Assembly (NCBI GenBank): GCA_964531745.1
Contig: CAZHFX010000012.1
Span: forward strand, 1-24,745
DNA from: JACRFW01 sp964531745
Lineage (GTDB): Bacteria; Patescibacteriota; Patescibacteriia; Magasanikbacterales; GWA2-37-8
Direction of reading: 5' to 3'
Length of the DNA: 24,745 nt
Below, piece by piece: positions 5,025-12,527 of the stretch. Below the pieces are notes generated by a model. That model had not been told where the DNA came from and did no database searches. It saw only the letters and a list, made by a program, of their open reading frames with translations. The position numbers and the translations under genes are program-made. Each line of letters opens with the position of its first letter. The stretch's first letter is position 1.

Positions 5025-6890
5025 ATGGCCAAGACAGCTGAAAGACCGGCATCCAGCGCGGGAAAGATGGGAGGAGCGCGCAAAATTCTCTCATTTTTTA
5101 AGATGCCGGTTTTTGTGTTGGCGGGTTTGGCCGTCTATGTAGTATTTTTCCGTTCCGGTGAGTTTGGCCGCTGGCTGGCCATCGCCGTTATCGTTATTGG
5201 CAGTTTTAGTTTATTTTTAGAAACCGCCCGATTGCTCATCAGAAGGCAATTCGCCTTGGATTATATAGCCATTTCCGCGATTCTCATGAGTGTCTTGACC
5301 GGCGAAAATCTAGTAGGGCTCGTCATCGTCCTCATGTTTTCGGGCGGCACCACGCTGGAGAAATACGGCTTGGCTCGCGCCAAGCAGTCGCTCACGGCTC
5401 TCACCAACCGCATTCCCAACGAGGTCGTTTTGTGGCAAGGCGGCCGCGCCGATGTCCGCGCGCCTATTGAGGGGGTAGCGGTCGGAACGGAAATTTTGGT
5501 GCGTAAAGGCGAGGTTGTGCCGTTGGACGGCTTGCTGTTGTCCAAATCAGCGGTGCTAGACGAATCTTCGTTAACCGGCGAGCCGTATATCATGGAAAAA
5601 GTTGAAGGCGACCAGGTGCGTAGCGGCACCGTGAATCAAGGCGAGGCGGCGGTGGTCAGAGTGACCAGGCCCGATCGCGAATCAACTTATCGTAAAATTA
5701 TTGAACTAGTAAAACGCGCTCAAGCCGAAAAAGCGCCGCTTCTTCGTTTGGCCAATCGTTACAGTATTTTTTTTACGGTATTGACCGCACTCATCGCGGG
5801 GGCGGGGTACGCTTTTTCCCGCGACATCAATTTGGTGTTGGCGGTTTTGGTGGTGGCCACTCCCTGCCCGCTTATTCTCGCGACTCCCATTGCCTTGTTC
5901 GGCGGCATGAATGTCGCCGCCCGCAACCGAGTGCTGGTGAAGAATCTGACGAGTTTTGAAGCGCTGGCTCGCGCTACGGCCGTCGTGCTTGATAAGACCG
6001 GCACCATCACGCTGGGCCGGCCGGTGGTGAGCAAAGTAGAAATTTTAAACGAACAGTTTGACCGAGCCAGCGTTTTAAGTATTGCCGAAGCCATTGAACG
6101 CAACTCCTTGCATCCGTTAGCCAAAGCCATTGTGGAGGCGGCGCGCCAGGCCGGGGCGAAGCGGCTTATGGCTTCCAATATCGTGGAATCAATCGGTTCC
6201 GGCATCTCCGCCGTTATCAACGGCCGTGCCTATACGCTCGCCAAGTTAAATCAGTATCACCACAGCAACGCGGTGGAATTGCAGGTGGATGCCGATGGGT
6301 CTATTGCCCGATTTGAGTTTGAAGACCGCCTCAAGGGCGACTCGGCGGATATCATTAAATCTCTCAGACAGCTTGGTTTCAAATTGTATATTTTTACCGG
6401 CGACCGGGAAGAAAATGCCAAAAAAATTATTGCCAGTTTGGGCGCGGCCGGGTCGCTGGTTACCGTCCGGGCCAACTATTCGCCAGAGCAAAAGAAAGAC
6501 GGCGTGGTGGAGCTGAAACAGAAACAGGAAACGGTCGCGATGGTGGGGGACGGCATCAATGACGCTCCGGCCCTGGCCGCGGCCGATATCGGTATGGTGT
6601 TTAGCAACGAAGAGCACACCGCCGCCTCCGAGGCCGCCGATGTCATTTTTTTAGGCGGAGATCTCTCTTCAGTCACCTTTATTTTGCGCACGGCCAAGCG
6701 CACTATTCGCGTGGCGCTTCAAAGCATTTGGTGCGGCATTGGTTTGAGCGTGATTTTGATGGCGTTCGCCGCCGCCGGACAGATTCCGCCGCTCATCGGT
6801 GCCGTGATGCAGGAAGGTATTGATGTGCTGGCTATTTTAAACGCGCTTCGGGCGAGCCTTGGCCGCCCCGGAGAGCGGCCTATTCATTGA
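5025..6890 (+). CDS. P1B-type heavy-metal-translocating ATPase
   Basis: A 621-residue ion pump of the inner membrane driven by ATP. All core motifs are present: TGE in the actuator domain (184-186), the membrane metal motif TPCP (279-282), the phosphorylation site DKTGT (D323), the P1B-specific HP (363-364), TGD (458-460) and GDGIND (508-513). Eight transmembrane helices are apparent (four before the actuator domain, two around TPCP, two at the C-terminus, ending QEGIDVLAILNALRA), the normal P1B topology. There is no N-terminal Cys-rich metal-binding domain. TPCP replaces the CPC of copper and zinc/cadmium pumps; TPC pumps have been linked to Ni/Fe transport, but the usual C-terminal extension of that group is absent, so the substrate is open. 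It starts 14 bp after the DoxX gene. Confidence 0.9.
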   Translation: MAKTAERPASSAGKMGGARKILSFFKMPVFVLAGLAVYVVFFRSGEFGRWLAIAVIVIGSFSLFLETARLLIRRQFALDYIAISAILMSVLTGENLVGLVIVLMFSGGTTLEKYGLARAKQSLTALTNRIPNEVVLWQGGRADVRAPIEGVAVGTEILVRKGEVVPLDGLLLSKSAVLDESSLTGEPYIMEKVEGDQVRSGTVNQGEAAVVRVTRPDRESTYRKIIELVKRAQAEKAPLLRLANRYSIFFTVLTALIAGAGYAFSRDINLVLAVLVVATPCPLILATPIALFGGMNVAARNRVLVKNLTSFEALARATAVVLDKTGTITLGRPVVSKVEILNEQFDRASVLSIAEAIERNSLHPLAKAIVEAARQAGAKRLMASNIVESIGSGISAVINGRAYTLAKLNQYHHSNAVELQVDADGSIARFEFEDRLKGDSADIIKSLRQLGFKLYIFTGDREENAKKIIASLGAAGSLVTVRANYSPEQKKDGVVELKQKQETVAMVGDGINDAPALAAADIGMVFSNEEHTAASEAADVIFLGGDLSSVTFILRTAKRTIRVALQSIWCGIGLSVILMAFAAAGQIPPLIGAVMQEGIDVLAILNALRASLGRPGERPIH

Positions 6891-6901
6891 ATATTTTTTT
6901 T

Positions 6902-7909
6902 ATGCCAAAACTAAAAGTAGTCGTTTACAACCTCTGGCCGGAATTAAAAGATTATGCCGCCGGCAAACTNNNNNNNNNNGGTTTCCCGCACGCCGTTCAC
7001 ACCGAACCGCTCACCGCCGAGTCGATCGATCGGACCGCCGAAGCGTTGGTAGTGTTTATTGAATCGGAGGTGACGAAAGACATTATGGCGCGTCTGCCGA
7101 AGCTCAAATATATCACCACCATGAGCACCGGTTATGATCACATTGATCTCGCGGCGGCCAAAAAACGCAAGATTCCCGTGTCTAATGTATCCGCTTACGG
7201 CGAGAATACGGTGGCCGAACACACTTTCGCGCTCATTTTGGGGCTGACTAGGAAGCTGTTTGAATCGGTGAAACGCGTTAAAGAAGGCCGTTATGATTTT
7301 CGCGGTTTGCGCGGCATTGACCTTAAAGGCAAGACGCTTGGCATCATCGGCTCCGGCCACATCGGGGTTAACGTGGCGCGTCTAGCTAAAGGTTTTGAAA
7401 TGGAAGTATTGGCGTGCGACGCGAAACCGAATCTTGCGCTCGCCCGGACAATCGGCTTTACCTACGCCGCGCTTCCGGCACTGCTCAAAAAATCCGATAT
7501 TGTTACGATTCACGCGCCGCTTTTTCCGGCTACCTACCACCTCATCAACAAAAAGAATATCAAATTCATGAAGCCGGGGAGTCTGCTCATCAATACCGCG
7601 CGCGGCGGCATTGTGGAAGCGGAAGCCTTGCTCGCGGCGCTCAATTCCGGCCAGCTCGCCGGCGCCGGTCTAGATGTTTTAGAGGATGAGAATTTATTGC
7701 AAAATTTTGAAGAGGTAATGCGCCATGGTAATACCGAATTCAAGCTGAAGACGACGTTGGTGAACAATCTGCTTATTGACCATCCGAACACCATTGTCAC
7801 GCCGCACAACGCCTTTAACAGCGTTGAGGCATTGCAACGCATTATCAATGTGACGGTTGATAATATTATTTCTTTCTCGCGGGGCGAAGCGCAAAATTTG
7901 GTCGGTTAA
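6902..7909 (+). CDS. D-isomer-specific 2-hydroxyacid dehydrogenase (D-lactate dehydrogenase-like)
   Basis: An NAD(H)-dependent enzyme interconverting 2-oxo acids and D-2-hydroxy acids; the D-lactate dehydrogenase subgroup would regenerate NAD+ during fermentation. About 335 residues. The N-terminal region has STGYDHIDL and NTVAEHTFAL, the Rossmann motif is GSGHIG (150-155), and catalytic-region motifs are NTARGG (R234), GLDVLEDE and TPHNAF (H302). Ten Ns (codons 23-26) interrupt the N-terminus. The frame is open across them if the gap really is 10 bases. The ATG at 6902 is preferred to a TTG at 6887 that overlaps the ATPase. It is the last gene of the nrdD run and ends tail-to-tail with the lytic transglycosylase, sharing the bases TTAA. 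Confidence 0.85.
   Translation: MPKLKVVVYNLWPELKDYAAGKXXXXGFPHAVHTEPLTAESIDRTAEALVVFIESEVTKDIMARLPKLKYITTMSTGYDHIDLAAAKKRKIPVSNVSAYGENTVAEHTFALILGLTRKLFESVKRVKEGRYDFRGLRGIDLKGKTLGIIGSGHIGVNVARLAKGFEMEVLACDAKPNLALARTIGFTYAALPALLKKSDIVTIHAPLFPATYHLINKKNIKFMKPGSLLINTARGGIVEAEALLAALNSGQLAGAGLDVLEDENLLQNFEEVMRHGNTEFKLKTTLVNNLLIDHPNTIVTPHNAFNSVEALQRIINVTVDNIISFSRGEAQNLVG
6970..6979. other. Assembly gap (10 Ns)
   Basis: Ten undetermined bases inside the dehydrogenase gene. A round run of 10 often marks a scaffold join of unknown size, so the link between left and right parts depends on the assembly. The protein reads sensibly on both sides and the spacing suits the family, which supports the join. 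Confidence 0.95.
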
Positions 7910-9231
7910 TTGGACAGGTCCTTAATATCCTGCTCGTACTTGGCAGTAAGCGTCAGCACATTATCGCCGTAAAAACGGTAGCGTTTATTGACGCCGCCGG
8001 AGAAATAGCGCATGGCCGCTTTCCACTGGCCGTCTTTCGTCGCGTCGGCGCCGTTAGCTTTCAAGAGCAGCGCCGCCGCCGCGAAAGCGTCGCGAATATC
8101 CCACGGGTCGGCTTGATTTTTGCCGGTGAGAGCCGCCGCCTTGTTTTTGTATCTCACCCAGGTAGAGGGAATGAATTGAGCTGGCCCCATGGCTCCGCCC
8201 CAGCCAATCTGTTTGCCTTTTTTATCATGCATCGGGCAGGACACCGGCGTCACATCCGGGTCGCGGCCAAGTTCTTTCATTACAGCTAAAAATGGTTCCT
8301 GGTCGCGGTCCGGCTTCATGATCACTTTCCAGCCTTTTTCCGGCGGATCGCCGGGGCGGTTGCAGGTGCCGACGTTTTTACCCAGATTGGATTCTTGGGT
8401 CAGAATAGCGAGCAGAAACGCCGGAGGCACGCCCGTTTGCGCCGACGCTCCTTGCGCGATTGATACCGCTTGGCCGAAGTTAATTTGCGCGGCCACGCCG
8501 AGCAGTTCATAAATACGGCTGCGAATTTGCGCGGCCCGGCGTTTGTTATTTTGCAACATATTCTGATAGGCGGTTTCTTGCCCCTGCGTCACTTTTAGAA
8601 GGTCGCTTTGTTCGTTCAGTTTGCCGTTCAGCGCGTTTTGTTGCAGGCTGGTGATGGTAAGAAGCTTTTGCGTGTCATCTTTTTGGTCGGCATACTGGGC
8701 GTGCTGTTCATCAAGCGCTCGTTCGGCGGCCTTGGTTTGCTGTACCAGGCTGTTGATATCAAGCGATAGCAGTTCATAATTTTTTATCTGCGTAAACACA
8801 TTGCTTAAACCTCCCCGCGCGGTGATGCTGAATAAAAACAGTTCTTGGTCTTTTTGCTGTAACAGGCGGACAAGCTGAGCCAATTCATTTTTGAGCCGAT
8901 CGCGTTTTTGCTTGGTAACAGCGATTGTTTCCTCGGTTTTTATCAGTTTTATCTGTAAATTTTTAAGCTTAACTGCCATTTCTTTAATTTTTAGCTGTAA
9001 AGTCGCCTGTTCTTTTTTGAGTTGTTTTATTTTATTCGTGAGAGTATTCTTTTCGCCTTTGGTGGCGGCGAGCTGTTGTTCAAAATCAGCGATTTTCGTT
9101 TCAATCGTTTTAAGCTCTTGCTCCAGTCGCGCCTGAACGGCGGCGTCGGGCGCGCTCTGGGCGGGGAGGGGGGCCGCGCTGGCCAGGTAAAACAGCGCGA
9201 GTAAGATGGGGAGTAGCGAGTATTTTTTCAC
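7906..9231 (-). CDS. Secreted coiled-coil lytic transglycosylase (SLT domain)
   Basis: Probably cleaves peptidoglycan. From the GTG at 9231 the protein has 441 residues: a signal peptide (KKYSLLPILLALFYLASAAP), a long coiled coil to about residue 230 rich in K, E, Q and L, and a C-terminal SLT-type domain (about 245-430). The domain contains the catalytic glutamate in LTQESNLG (E280), GGAMGPAQFIPSTW and AAMRYFSGG. The arrangement recalls the coiled-coil regions of EnvC/CwlO-type cell-wall hydrolases. A longer frame begins at a TTG (9252) that overlaps the upstream gene. GTG was chosen because an AGGA lies at a suitable distance and the signal peptide then starts with its basic residues. It lies 11 bp after the zinc-binding protein gene, so it is likely co-transcribed. 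Confidence 0.85.
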   Translation of the reverse strand: MKKYSLLPILLALFYLASAAPLPAQSAPDAAVQARLEQELKTIETKIADFEQQLAATKGEKNTLTNKIKQLKKEQATLQLKIKEMAVKLKNLQIKLIKTEETIAVTKQKRDRLKNELAQLVRLLQQKDQELFLFSITARGGLSNVFTQIKNYELLSLDINSLVQQTKAAERALDEQHAQYADQKDDTQKLLTITSLQQNALNGKLNEQSDLLKVTQGQETAYQNMLQNNKRRAAQIRSRIYELLGVAAQINFGQAVSIAQGASAQTGVPPAFLLAILTQESNLGKNVGTCNRPGDPPEKGWKVIMKPDRDQEPFLAVMKELGRDPDVTPVSCPMHDKKGKQIGWGGAMGPAQFIPSTWVRYKNKAAALTGKNQADPWDIRDAFAAAALLLKANGADATKDGQWKAAMRYFSGGVNKRYRFYGDNVLTLTAKYEQDIKDLSN

Positions 9232-9242
9232 AGGCGATCGTC

Positions 9243-10172
9243 CTATTTGCAATTAAGCGCGATTTGCAAATTTAGCAAATTTCTTTCCATCACCGTGAAG
9301 TAATCCTGCCCGCCGGCTATTTCTTTATCGGTCAAGCCTTCAAGCGGGTTTAAGGCCAACGTCTGGGCTCCGGTCTCGTCGGCGATCGTTTCGGCGAGCT
9401 TTGGGCCGGCCAAAGTTTCAAAAAAGATATGAGTAATTTTATTCTGTTTGACAAAATCTGCTATGTCAGCCAATTCTTTGGCCGTTGGGTCCGCCTCCGG
9501 CGATAACCCGGAAATTGCGATTTGTCCCAGGCCATATTCGCGGGCCAGATAGCTGAACGCGGCGTGCGAGGTAACGATATTTTTTTGTTTGCAATCGCCC
9601 AAGCCTTGCCGGTATAATTGGTCAAGGGCACCCAGTTTGGCCTGGAGCTGTGCCACTCTGCTTTCGTAGTAGGCGGTATTATGGATATCCGCGGCTATCA
9701 TATTATCGGCTATGGCCGCCGCCATCTTTTTAGCTAGCACCGGGTCAAGCCAGATGTGTGGATCGCGGACTATTTTTCTATTTTCAGCCGTCTGTTCATT
9801 GGCAATCACGTCACTGACCACCGCCAGCCGCGCGTTCGTTCCTTTGAGCGTATCTCGCACCTTGTCTTCCCAGGCTTCCAGTTTGCCACCGTTCAGAATG
9901 AGGAGCTGGCTGTTTTCTATTCGCGCCATATCTTGCGCGGTGGGTTCGTAATCATGCGGCTCGGCGCCGGCGGGAGTGATATTATGAACCTCCGCTTTGT
10001 CTCCGGCAATTTGGGAGGCGAAATAATAGAGAGGGTAGAATGAAGTGACGACGCGTAATTTATCAGTCGCCGCGGGCGGCGTGTTTCGTTCCCAGTTGTC
10101 TATAACAATAAGGTAGATGGTCGCGGCCGCTATCAGCGAGGCTACTATAATTAAAAATGTCTTTATTCTCAT
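9243..10172 (-). CDS. Zinc/manganese-type ABC transporter substrate-binding protein (ZnuA/TroA family)
   Basis: Extracytoplasmic metal-binding lipoprotein-like or anchored protein of 309 residues. The N-terminal hydrophobic segment (about 5-24) has no clear lipobox cysteine and probably serves as a membrane anchor. Cluster A-1 motifs are VVTSFYPLYYFASQIAGD, EPHDYEPT (H73), DPHIWLDP (H139), TSHAAFSYLAREYGL (H203) and LNPLEGL (E278 in the usual acidic-ligand position). Histidine at the third site is typical of zinc-binding rather than manganese-binding members. No ABC ATPase or permease gene is adjacent; the next gene is a transglycosylase, so the partner subunits must be encoded elsewhere or the protein has another role. 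Transcribed from its own promoter at 10202-10230, with a leader of about 23 nt. Confidence 0.88.
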   Translation of the reverse strand: MRIKTFLIIVASLIAAATIYLIVIDNWERNTPPAATDKLRVVTSFYPLYYFASQIAGDKAEVHNITPAGAEPHDYEPTAQDMARIENSQLLILNGGKLEAWEDKVRDTLKGTNARLAVVSDVIANEQTAENRKIVRDPHIWLDPVLAKKMAAAIADNMIAADIHNTAYYESRVAQLQAKLGALDQLYRQGLGDCKQKNIVTSHAAFSYLAREYGLGQIAISGLSPEADPTAKELADIADFVKQNKITHIFFETLAGPKLAETIADETGAQTLALNPLEGLTDKEIAGGQDYFTVMERNLLNLQIALNCK

Positions 10173-10201
10173 AAAATATAAAATTTCAGAGGGTACTTTG
10201 A

Positions 10202-10230
10202 ATTATAGACGATTTGTTGGGTTGTTACAA
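10202..10230 (-). promoter_or_regulatory. Promoter of the zinc-binding protein operon
   Basis: Minus-strand TTGTAA (plus 10225-10230), 17-bp spacer, and a consensus TATAAT (plus 10202-10207). Start expected near 10195. It is back-to-back with the yidC promoter, with only 8 bp between the two -35 boxes. No convincing Zur palindrome is visible between them. Confidence 0.75.
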
Positions 10231-10238
10231 GGTTAAGG

Positions 10239-10268
10239 TTGCGGTCAAAGGCGGTACTGTGCTATAAT
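10239..10268 (+). promoter_or_regulatory. yidC promoter
   Basis: TTGCGG (10239-10244), 18-bp spacer and extended -10 TGC-TATAAT (10263-10268). The start of transcription would be about 10275, leaving only about 9 nt before the yidC ATG, too short for a Shine-Dalgarno sequence. Confidence 0.75.
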
Positions 10269-10283
10269 TTCTTCGTTATATCT

Positions 10284-11003
10284 ATGCTTTCCACCCTCTG
10301 GTTTATTGTTTTGTATCAGCCTCTTTTTAATGCGCTGATCTGGATTTATTCAAACGTCGCCAATGAAAATTTCGGCTGGGCTGTCATTTGGCTGACTATT
10401 TTTTTGCGCATTTTGCTTTTGCCGCTGACCATTATTTCCGAATACAATGAGGCGCGCCATCGAGAGGCTGTTGAAGAGGCCAGTAAAACTCTTCAAGCCT
10501 ATAAAAACGACCGGGTGGCGCAGAAAGAAGTCGCTCGTCGGATAATGAAAAAATACCATATATCGCCCTGGGCCAAAGTGCTCTCGCTGGTTATCCAGTT
10601 ATTGGTTTTGGTTTTACTCTACCAGGTCTTCATCCGTGGAATCAGCGGCGACAAAGTCATCAAAATTCTCTATCCCTTTATTGATTTCCCGGGGAAAATC
10701 AATACCAATTTTTATGGTTTTGAAATTGGACGGGTACACGATTGGCTTTGGGCCGGCGTTGCTTCTCTCTATCTTATGGCATCAATTTTTATTGAGAGCC
10801 GGGGGCGGAAGGTCTGGGAGCGTTCGGAGATGTATTATTTGTTATTTTTTCCGCTTTTTACCTTTCTAGCGCTTTGGTATCTGCCCATGGTCAAGTCGTT
10901 GTTTATTTTGACAACTATGATATTTTCTGATATTATAACACTTGTTCGACGCCTATTTTTACCGGAGAAGAAAAAAGACGCCACCCACGTCGCTCGTCAC
11001 TAA
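10284..11003 (+). CDS. yidC: YidC/Oxa1-family membrane protein insertase
   Basis: Inserts and folds membrane proteins alone or with the Sec translocon. 239 residues with about five hydrophobic segments, a compact form like Gram-positive YidC with no large periplasmic domain. The conserved positive residue of the hydrophilic groove is R42 in WLTIFLRILLLPLTI. A charged cytoplasmic coiled-coil loop follows (EYNEARHREAVEEASK to about residue 90). The ATG at 10284 was chosen because the predicted transcript begins near 10275 and the first helix follows directly; an in-frame ATG at 10239 lies upstream of the -10. The C-terminus is basic (LPEKKKDATHVARH), as in homologues. It is not beside rpmH/rnpA, the usual location. 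Confidence 0.88.
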   Translation: MLSTLWFIVLYQPLFNALIWIYSNVANENFGWAVIWLTIFLRILLLPLTIISEYNEARHREAVEEASKTLQAYKNDRVAQKEVARRIMKKYHISPWAKVLSLVIQLLVLVLLYQVFIRGISGDKVIKILYPFIDFPGKINTNFYGFEIGRVHDWLWAGVASLYLMASIFIESRGRKVWERSEMYYLLFFPLFTFLALWYLPMVKSLFILTTMIFSDIITLVRRLFLPEKKKDATHVARH

Positions 11004-11044
11004 AATGTTTTATTGTTTTATTGTCTTAATATTTTTTTGATCAT

Positions 11045-11623
11045 ATGTCCGCAGAATCTTTGGATAAATTAATGTATTCCTTCGTGGTGGATGATGTCTT
11101 GAAGGGACTGTTTATTTATGTGCCGCCGGGATACGTCGCTTGCGTCTATGATCTTGGGCGGGGAGTGCTTAAAAAAGTGCTCACCTCGGGGTTGCACTTG
11201 AAAATTCCATTTTGGCAGAAAGCTAAACTTTTTAACGTTCAGACGCTGGAGTACAGCATCTCGCGGCAGTTCAATCCGGAGCACGAGCGCGCGTTGGGTG
11301 ATATCCCTATCGCCGCCGTTACCCAAGATAGCAAGCGCCTCGGCGTTGAGGGCACCATCTTGCTCCGCCTTGATATACATCAAGTGCCGAGCATTTGGCA
11401 AACGATTGGCGAAGATTTTGTCGCGAAAATAGTCCGTCCGGCGATCCGAAGCCGTATTCGTATTGTCTTCAGTCGGTTTGATTATGGCGATATTATCGGC
11501 TCCAAACGCGACACGGTAGAAGTGGAGCTGAAAAATGAATTAGAACGCATCTTCTACGCCCGCGGCATCTACGTGGAAAATGTTCTGCTCACCGAAATTT
11601 CGCAGATAAATAAGGCAGAGTAA
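11045..11623 (+). CDS. SPFH/band-7 (prohibitin-like) domain protein
   Basis: 192 residues that align with the SPFH core: a start-of-domain stretch FIYVPPGYVACVYDLGRGVL, then LTSGLHLKIPFWQKAKLFNV, TQDSKRLGVEGTILLRLDIH and a final VENVLLTEISQ. Band-7 proteins usually have an N-terminal membrane anchor and a long C-terminal coiled coil; both are missing or very short here, so this is a minimal, possibly peripheral version. Function in membrane organisation is a family-level guess. It starts 41 bp after yidC and ends before a strong terminator, so the two probably form one transcription unit. Confidence 0.8.
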   Translation: MSAESLDKLMYSFVVDDVLKGLFIYVPPGYVACVYDLGRGVLKKVLTSGLHLKIPFWQKAKLFNVQTLEYSISRQFNPEHERALGDIPIAAVTQDSKRLGVEGTILLRLDIHQVPSIWQTIGEDFVAKIVRPAIRSRIRIVFSRFDYGDIIGSKRDTVEVELKNELERIFYARGIYVENVLLTEISQINKAE

Positions 11624-11646
11624 TTAACAATGAGCAATTAGCAATA

Positions 11647-11674
11647 AACAAGCCAAAAACGGCTTGTTTTTTTT
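11647..11674 (+). terminator. Rho-independent terminator after the SPFH gene
   Basis: AACAAGCC and GGCTTGTT form an 8-bp stem around AAAAAC, followed by six further Ts. It separates the yidC unit from the hrcA promoter 17 bp downstream. Confidence 0.9.
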
Positions 11675-11690
11675 ATGCACAAAGTATCGC

Positions 11691-11719
11691 TTGACAGGTA
11701 TTAGCGATAGCGGTATATT
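11691..11719 (+). promoter_or_regulatory. hrcA heat-shock operon promoter
   Basis: TTGACA (11691-11696), 17-bp spacer, TATATT (11714-11719). The -10 overlaps the left arm of the CIRCE-like operator, so repressor binding would exclude RNA polymerase. Start expected near 11726, giving a leader of about 70 nt. Confidence 0.85.
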
Positions 11720-11744
11720 ATCACTCAAAGGTAAAGAGTGATAA
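11718..11744 (+). promoter_or_regulatory. CIRCE-like HrcA operator
   Basis: A perfect inverted repeat TTATCACTC-N9-GAGTGATAA. It differs from canonical CIRCE (TTAGCACTC-N9-GAGTGCTAA) by one symmetric change per arm and keeps the 9-bp spacer. The downstream gene encodes HrcA, which binds CIRCE and autoregulates, so the assignment is strong. No comparable element was found before hsp20 or dnaK. Confidence 0.9.
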
Positions 11745-11750
11745 TTTTAT

Positions 11751-11794
11751 CCCCACCCTTATCCCCCCTATTTAGGGGGTGGTAGGGGAGGGGG
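11751..11794 (+). promoter_or_regulatory. hrcA leader hairpin that buries the G-rich start region
   Basis: The leader can fold with an inner stem (CCCCCT 11764-11769 with AGGGGG 11774-11779) and an outer stem pairing CCCCACCC (11751-11758) with GGGGAGGGG (from 11785), with an A-A mismatch. The G-rich strand ends directly before the ATG at 11796 and is the only strong Shine-Dalgarno-like sequence in the window. Folding would hide it, as in RNA thermometers. A related but shorter C/T-G/A hairpin is present at 13685-13723, so a repeat origin is also possible. Confidence 0.5.
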
Positions 11795-11795
11795 T

Positions 11796-12482
11796 ATGGA
11801 TGATCGCCAGGCACAATTGCTAACGCTCGTTATTGACGCCTATATAGAGACGGCCGAACCGGTCGGTTCGCGCTTTTTGGTTGAAGAGGGGAATTTAGAT
11901 TGGAGCGAGGCGACAGTGCGCAATGAACTGCGCGCGCTGGAAGAAGCCGGCTACCTCACCCACCCGCACACTTCTGCCGGTCGTATTCCAACAGTTAGTG
12001 GTTATGAATTATATTTAAGCAAAATTGACCCTGCCGGTTTAAGGGTGAAGGCCAGCGAAACCGAAAAACTCGCGGCTGCCAAAAAAGTTTTCCCTGATTA
12101 TGAAGCCAGCTGTAAAAATATAGCGAAAACGCTGGTGGATATTTCCAAAGAAAGCGTTATCGTGGCTTTTTCCAGCGAGAAAATGTATTATACCGGCCTA
12201 TCCAATCTTTTCAGCAAACCAGATTTTGCCGAGATGAAGCTGGTGGCGAGCGTGTCGCGCGTCTTTGACCGTTGTGAGGAATATCTGCCGCGTTTTTATG
12301 ACCGCGTCGGCTCTGCTCCGCGCCCGTATTTGGGGCGTGAGCATCCGTTTGGCGAAATGCTCTCGGTGGTGGCTTCGCGTTTTGGCGAGAACAGCGCCTC
12401 GCTCATTGTGCTCCTTGGCCCCCAGCGCATGAATTATAAACACAATTGGAGTTTGTTAAAACAAGTAAGAGAATTGATTTGA
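11796..12482 (+). CDS. hrcA: Heat-inducible transcription repressor HrcA, short form
   Basis: Represses chaperone genes by binding CIRCE; activity normally depends on GroEL or, in some lineages, DnaK. The N-terminal winged helix is clear: QAQLLTLVIDAYIETAEPVG, then SEATVRNELRALEEAGYLTH and the hallmark PHTSAGRIPTVSGYELYL. The C-terminal part ends GENSASLIVLLGPQRMNYKHN, matching the GP-RM-Y end of HrcA. At 228 residues it is about 110 shorter than typical HrcA, so the central dimerisation/insert region is reduced. It heads the set hrcA-grpE-hsp20 and sits directly behind a CIRCE-like operator. It stops with TGA. Confidence 0.9.
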   Translation: MDDRQAQLLTLVIDAYIETAEPVGSRFLVEEGNLDWSEATVRNELRALEEAGYLTHPHTSAGRIPTVSGYELYLSKIDPAGLRVKASETEKLAAAKKVFPDYEASCKNIAKTLVDISKESVIVAFSSEKMYYTGLSNLFSKPDFAEMKLVASVSRVFDRCEEYLPRFYDRVGSAPRPYLGREHPFGEMLSVVASRFGENSASLIVLLGPQRMNYKHNWSLLKQVRELI

Positions 12483-12527
12483 AAATGCTAAACGCCGAAT
12501 GTTAAATAATAAATTGTTAAATTGCTT

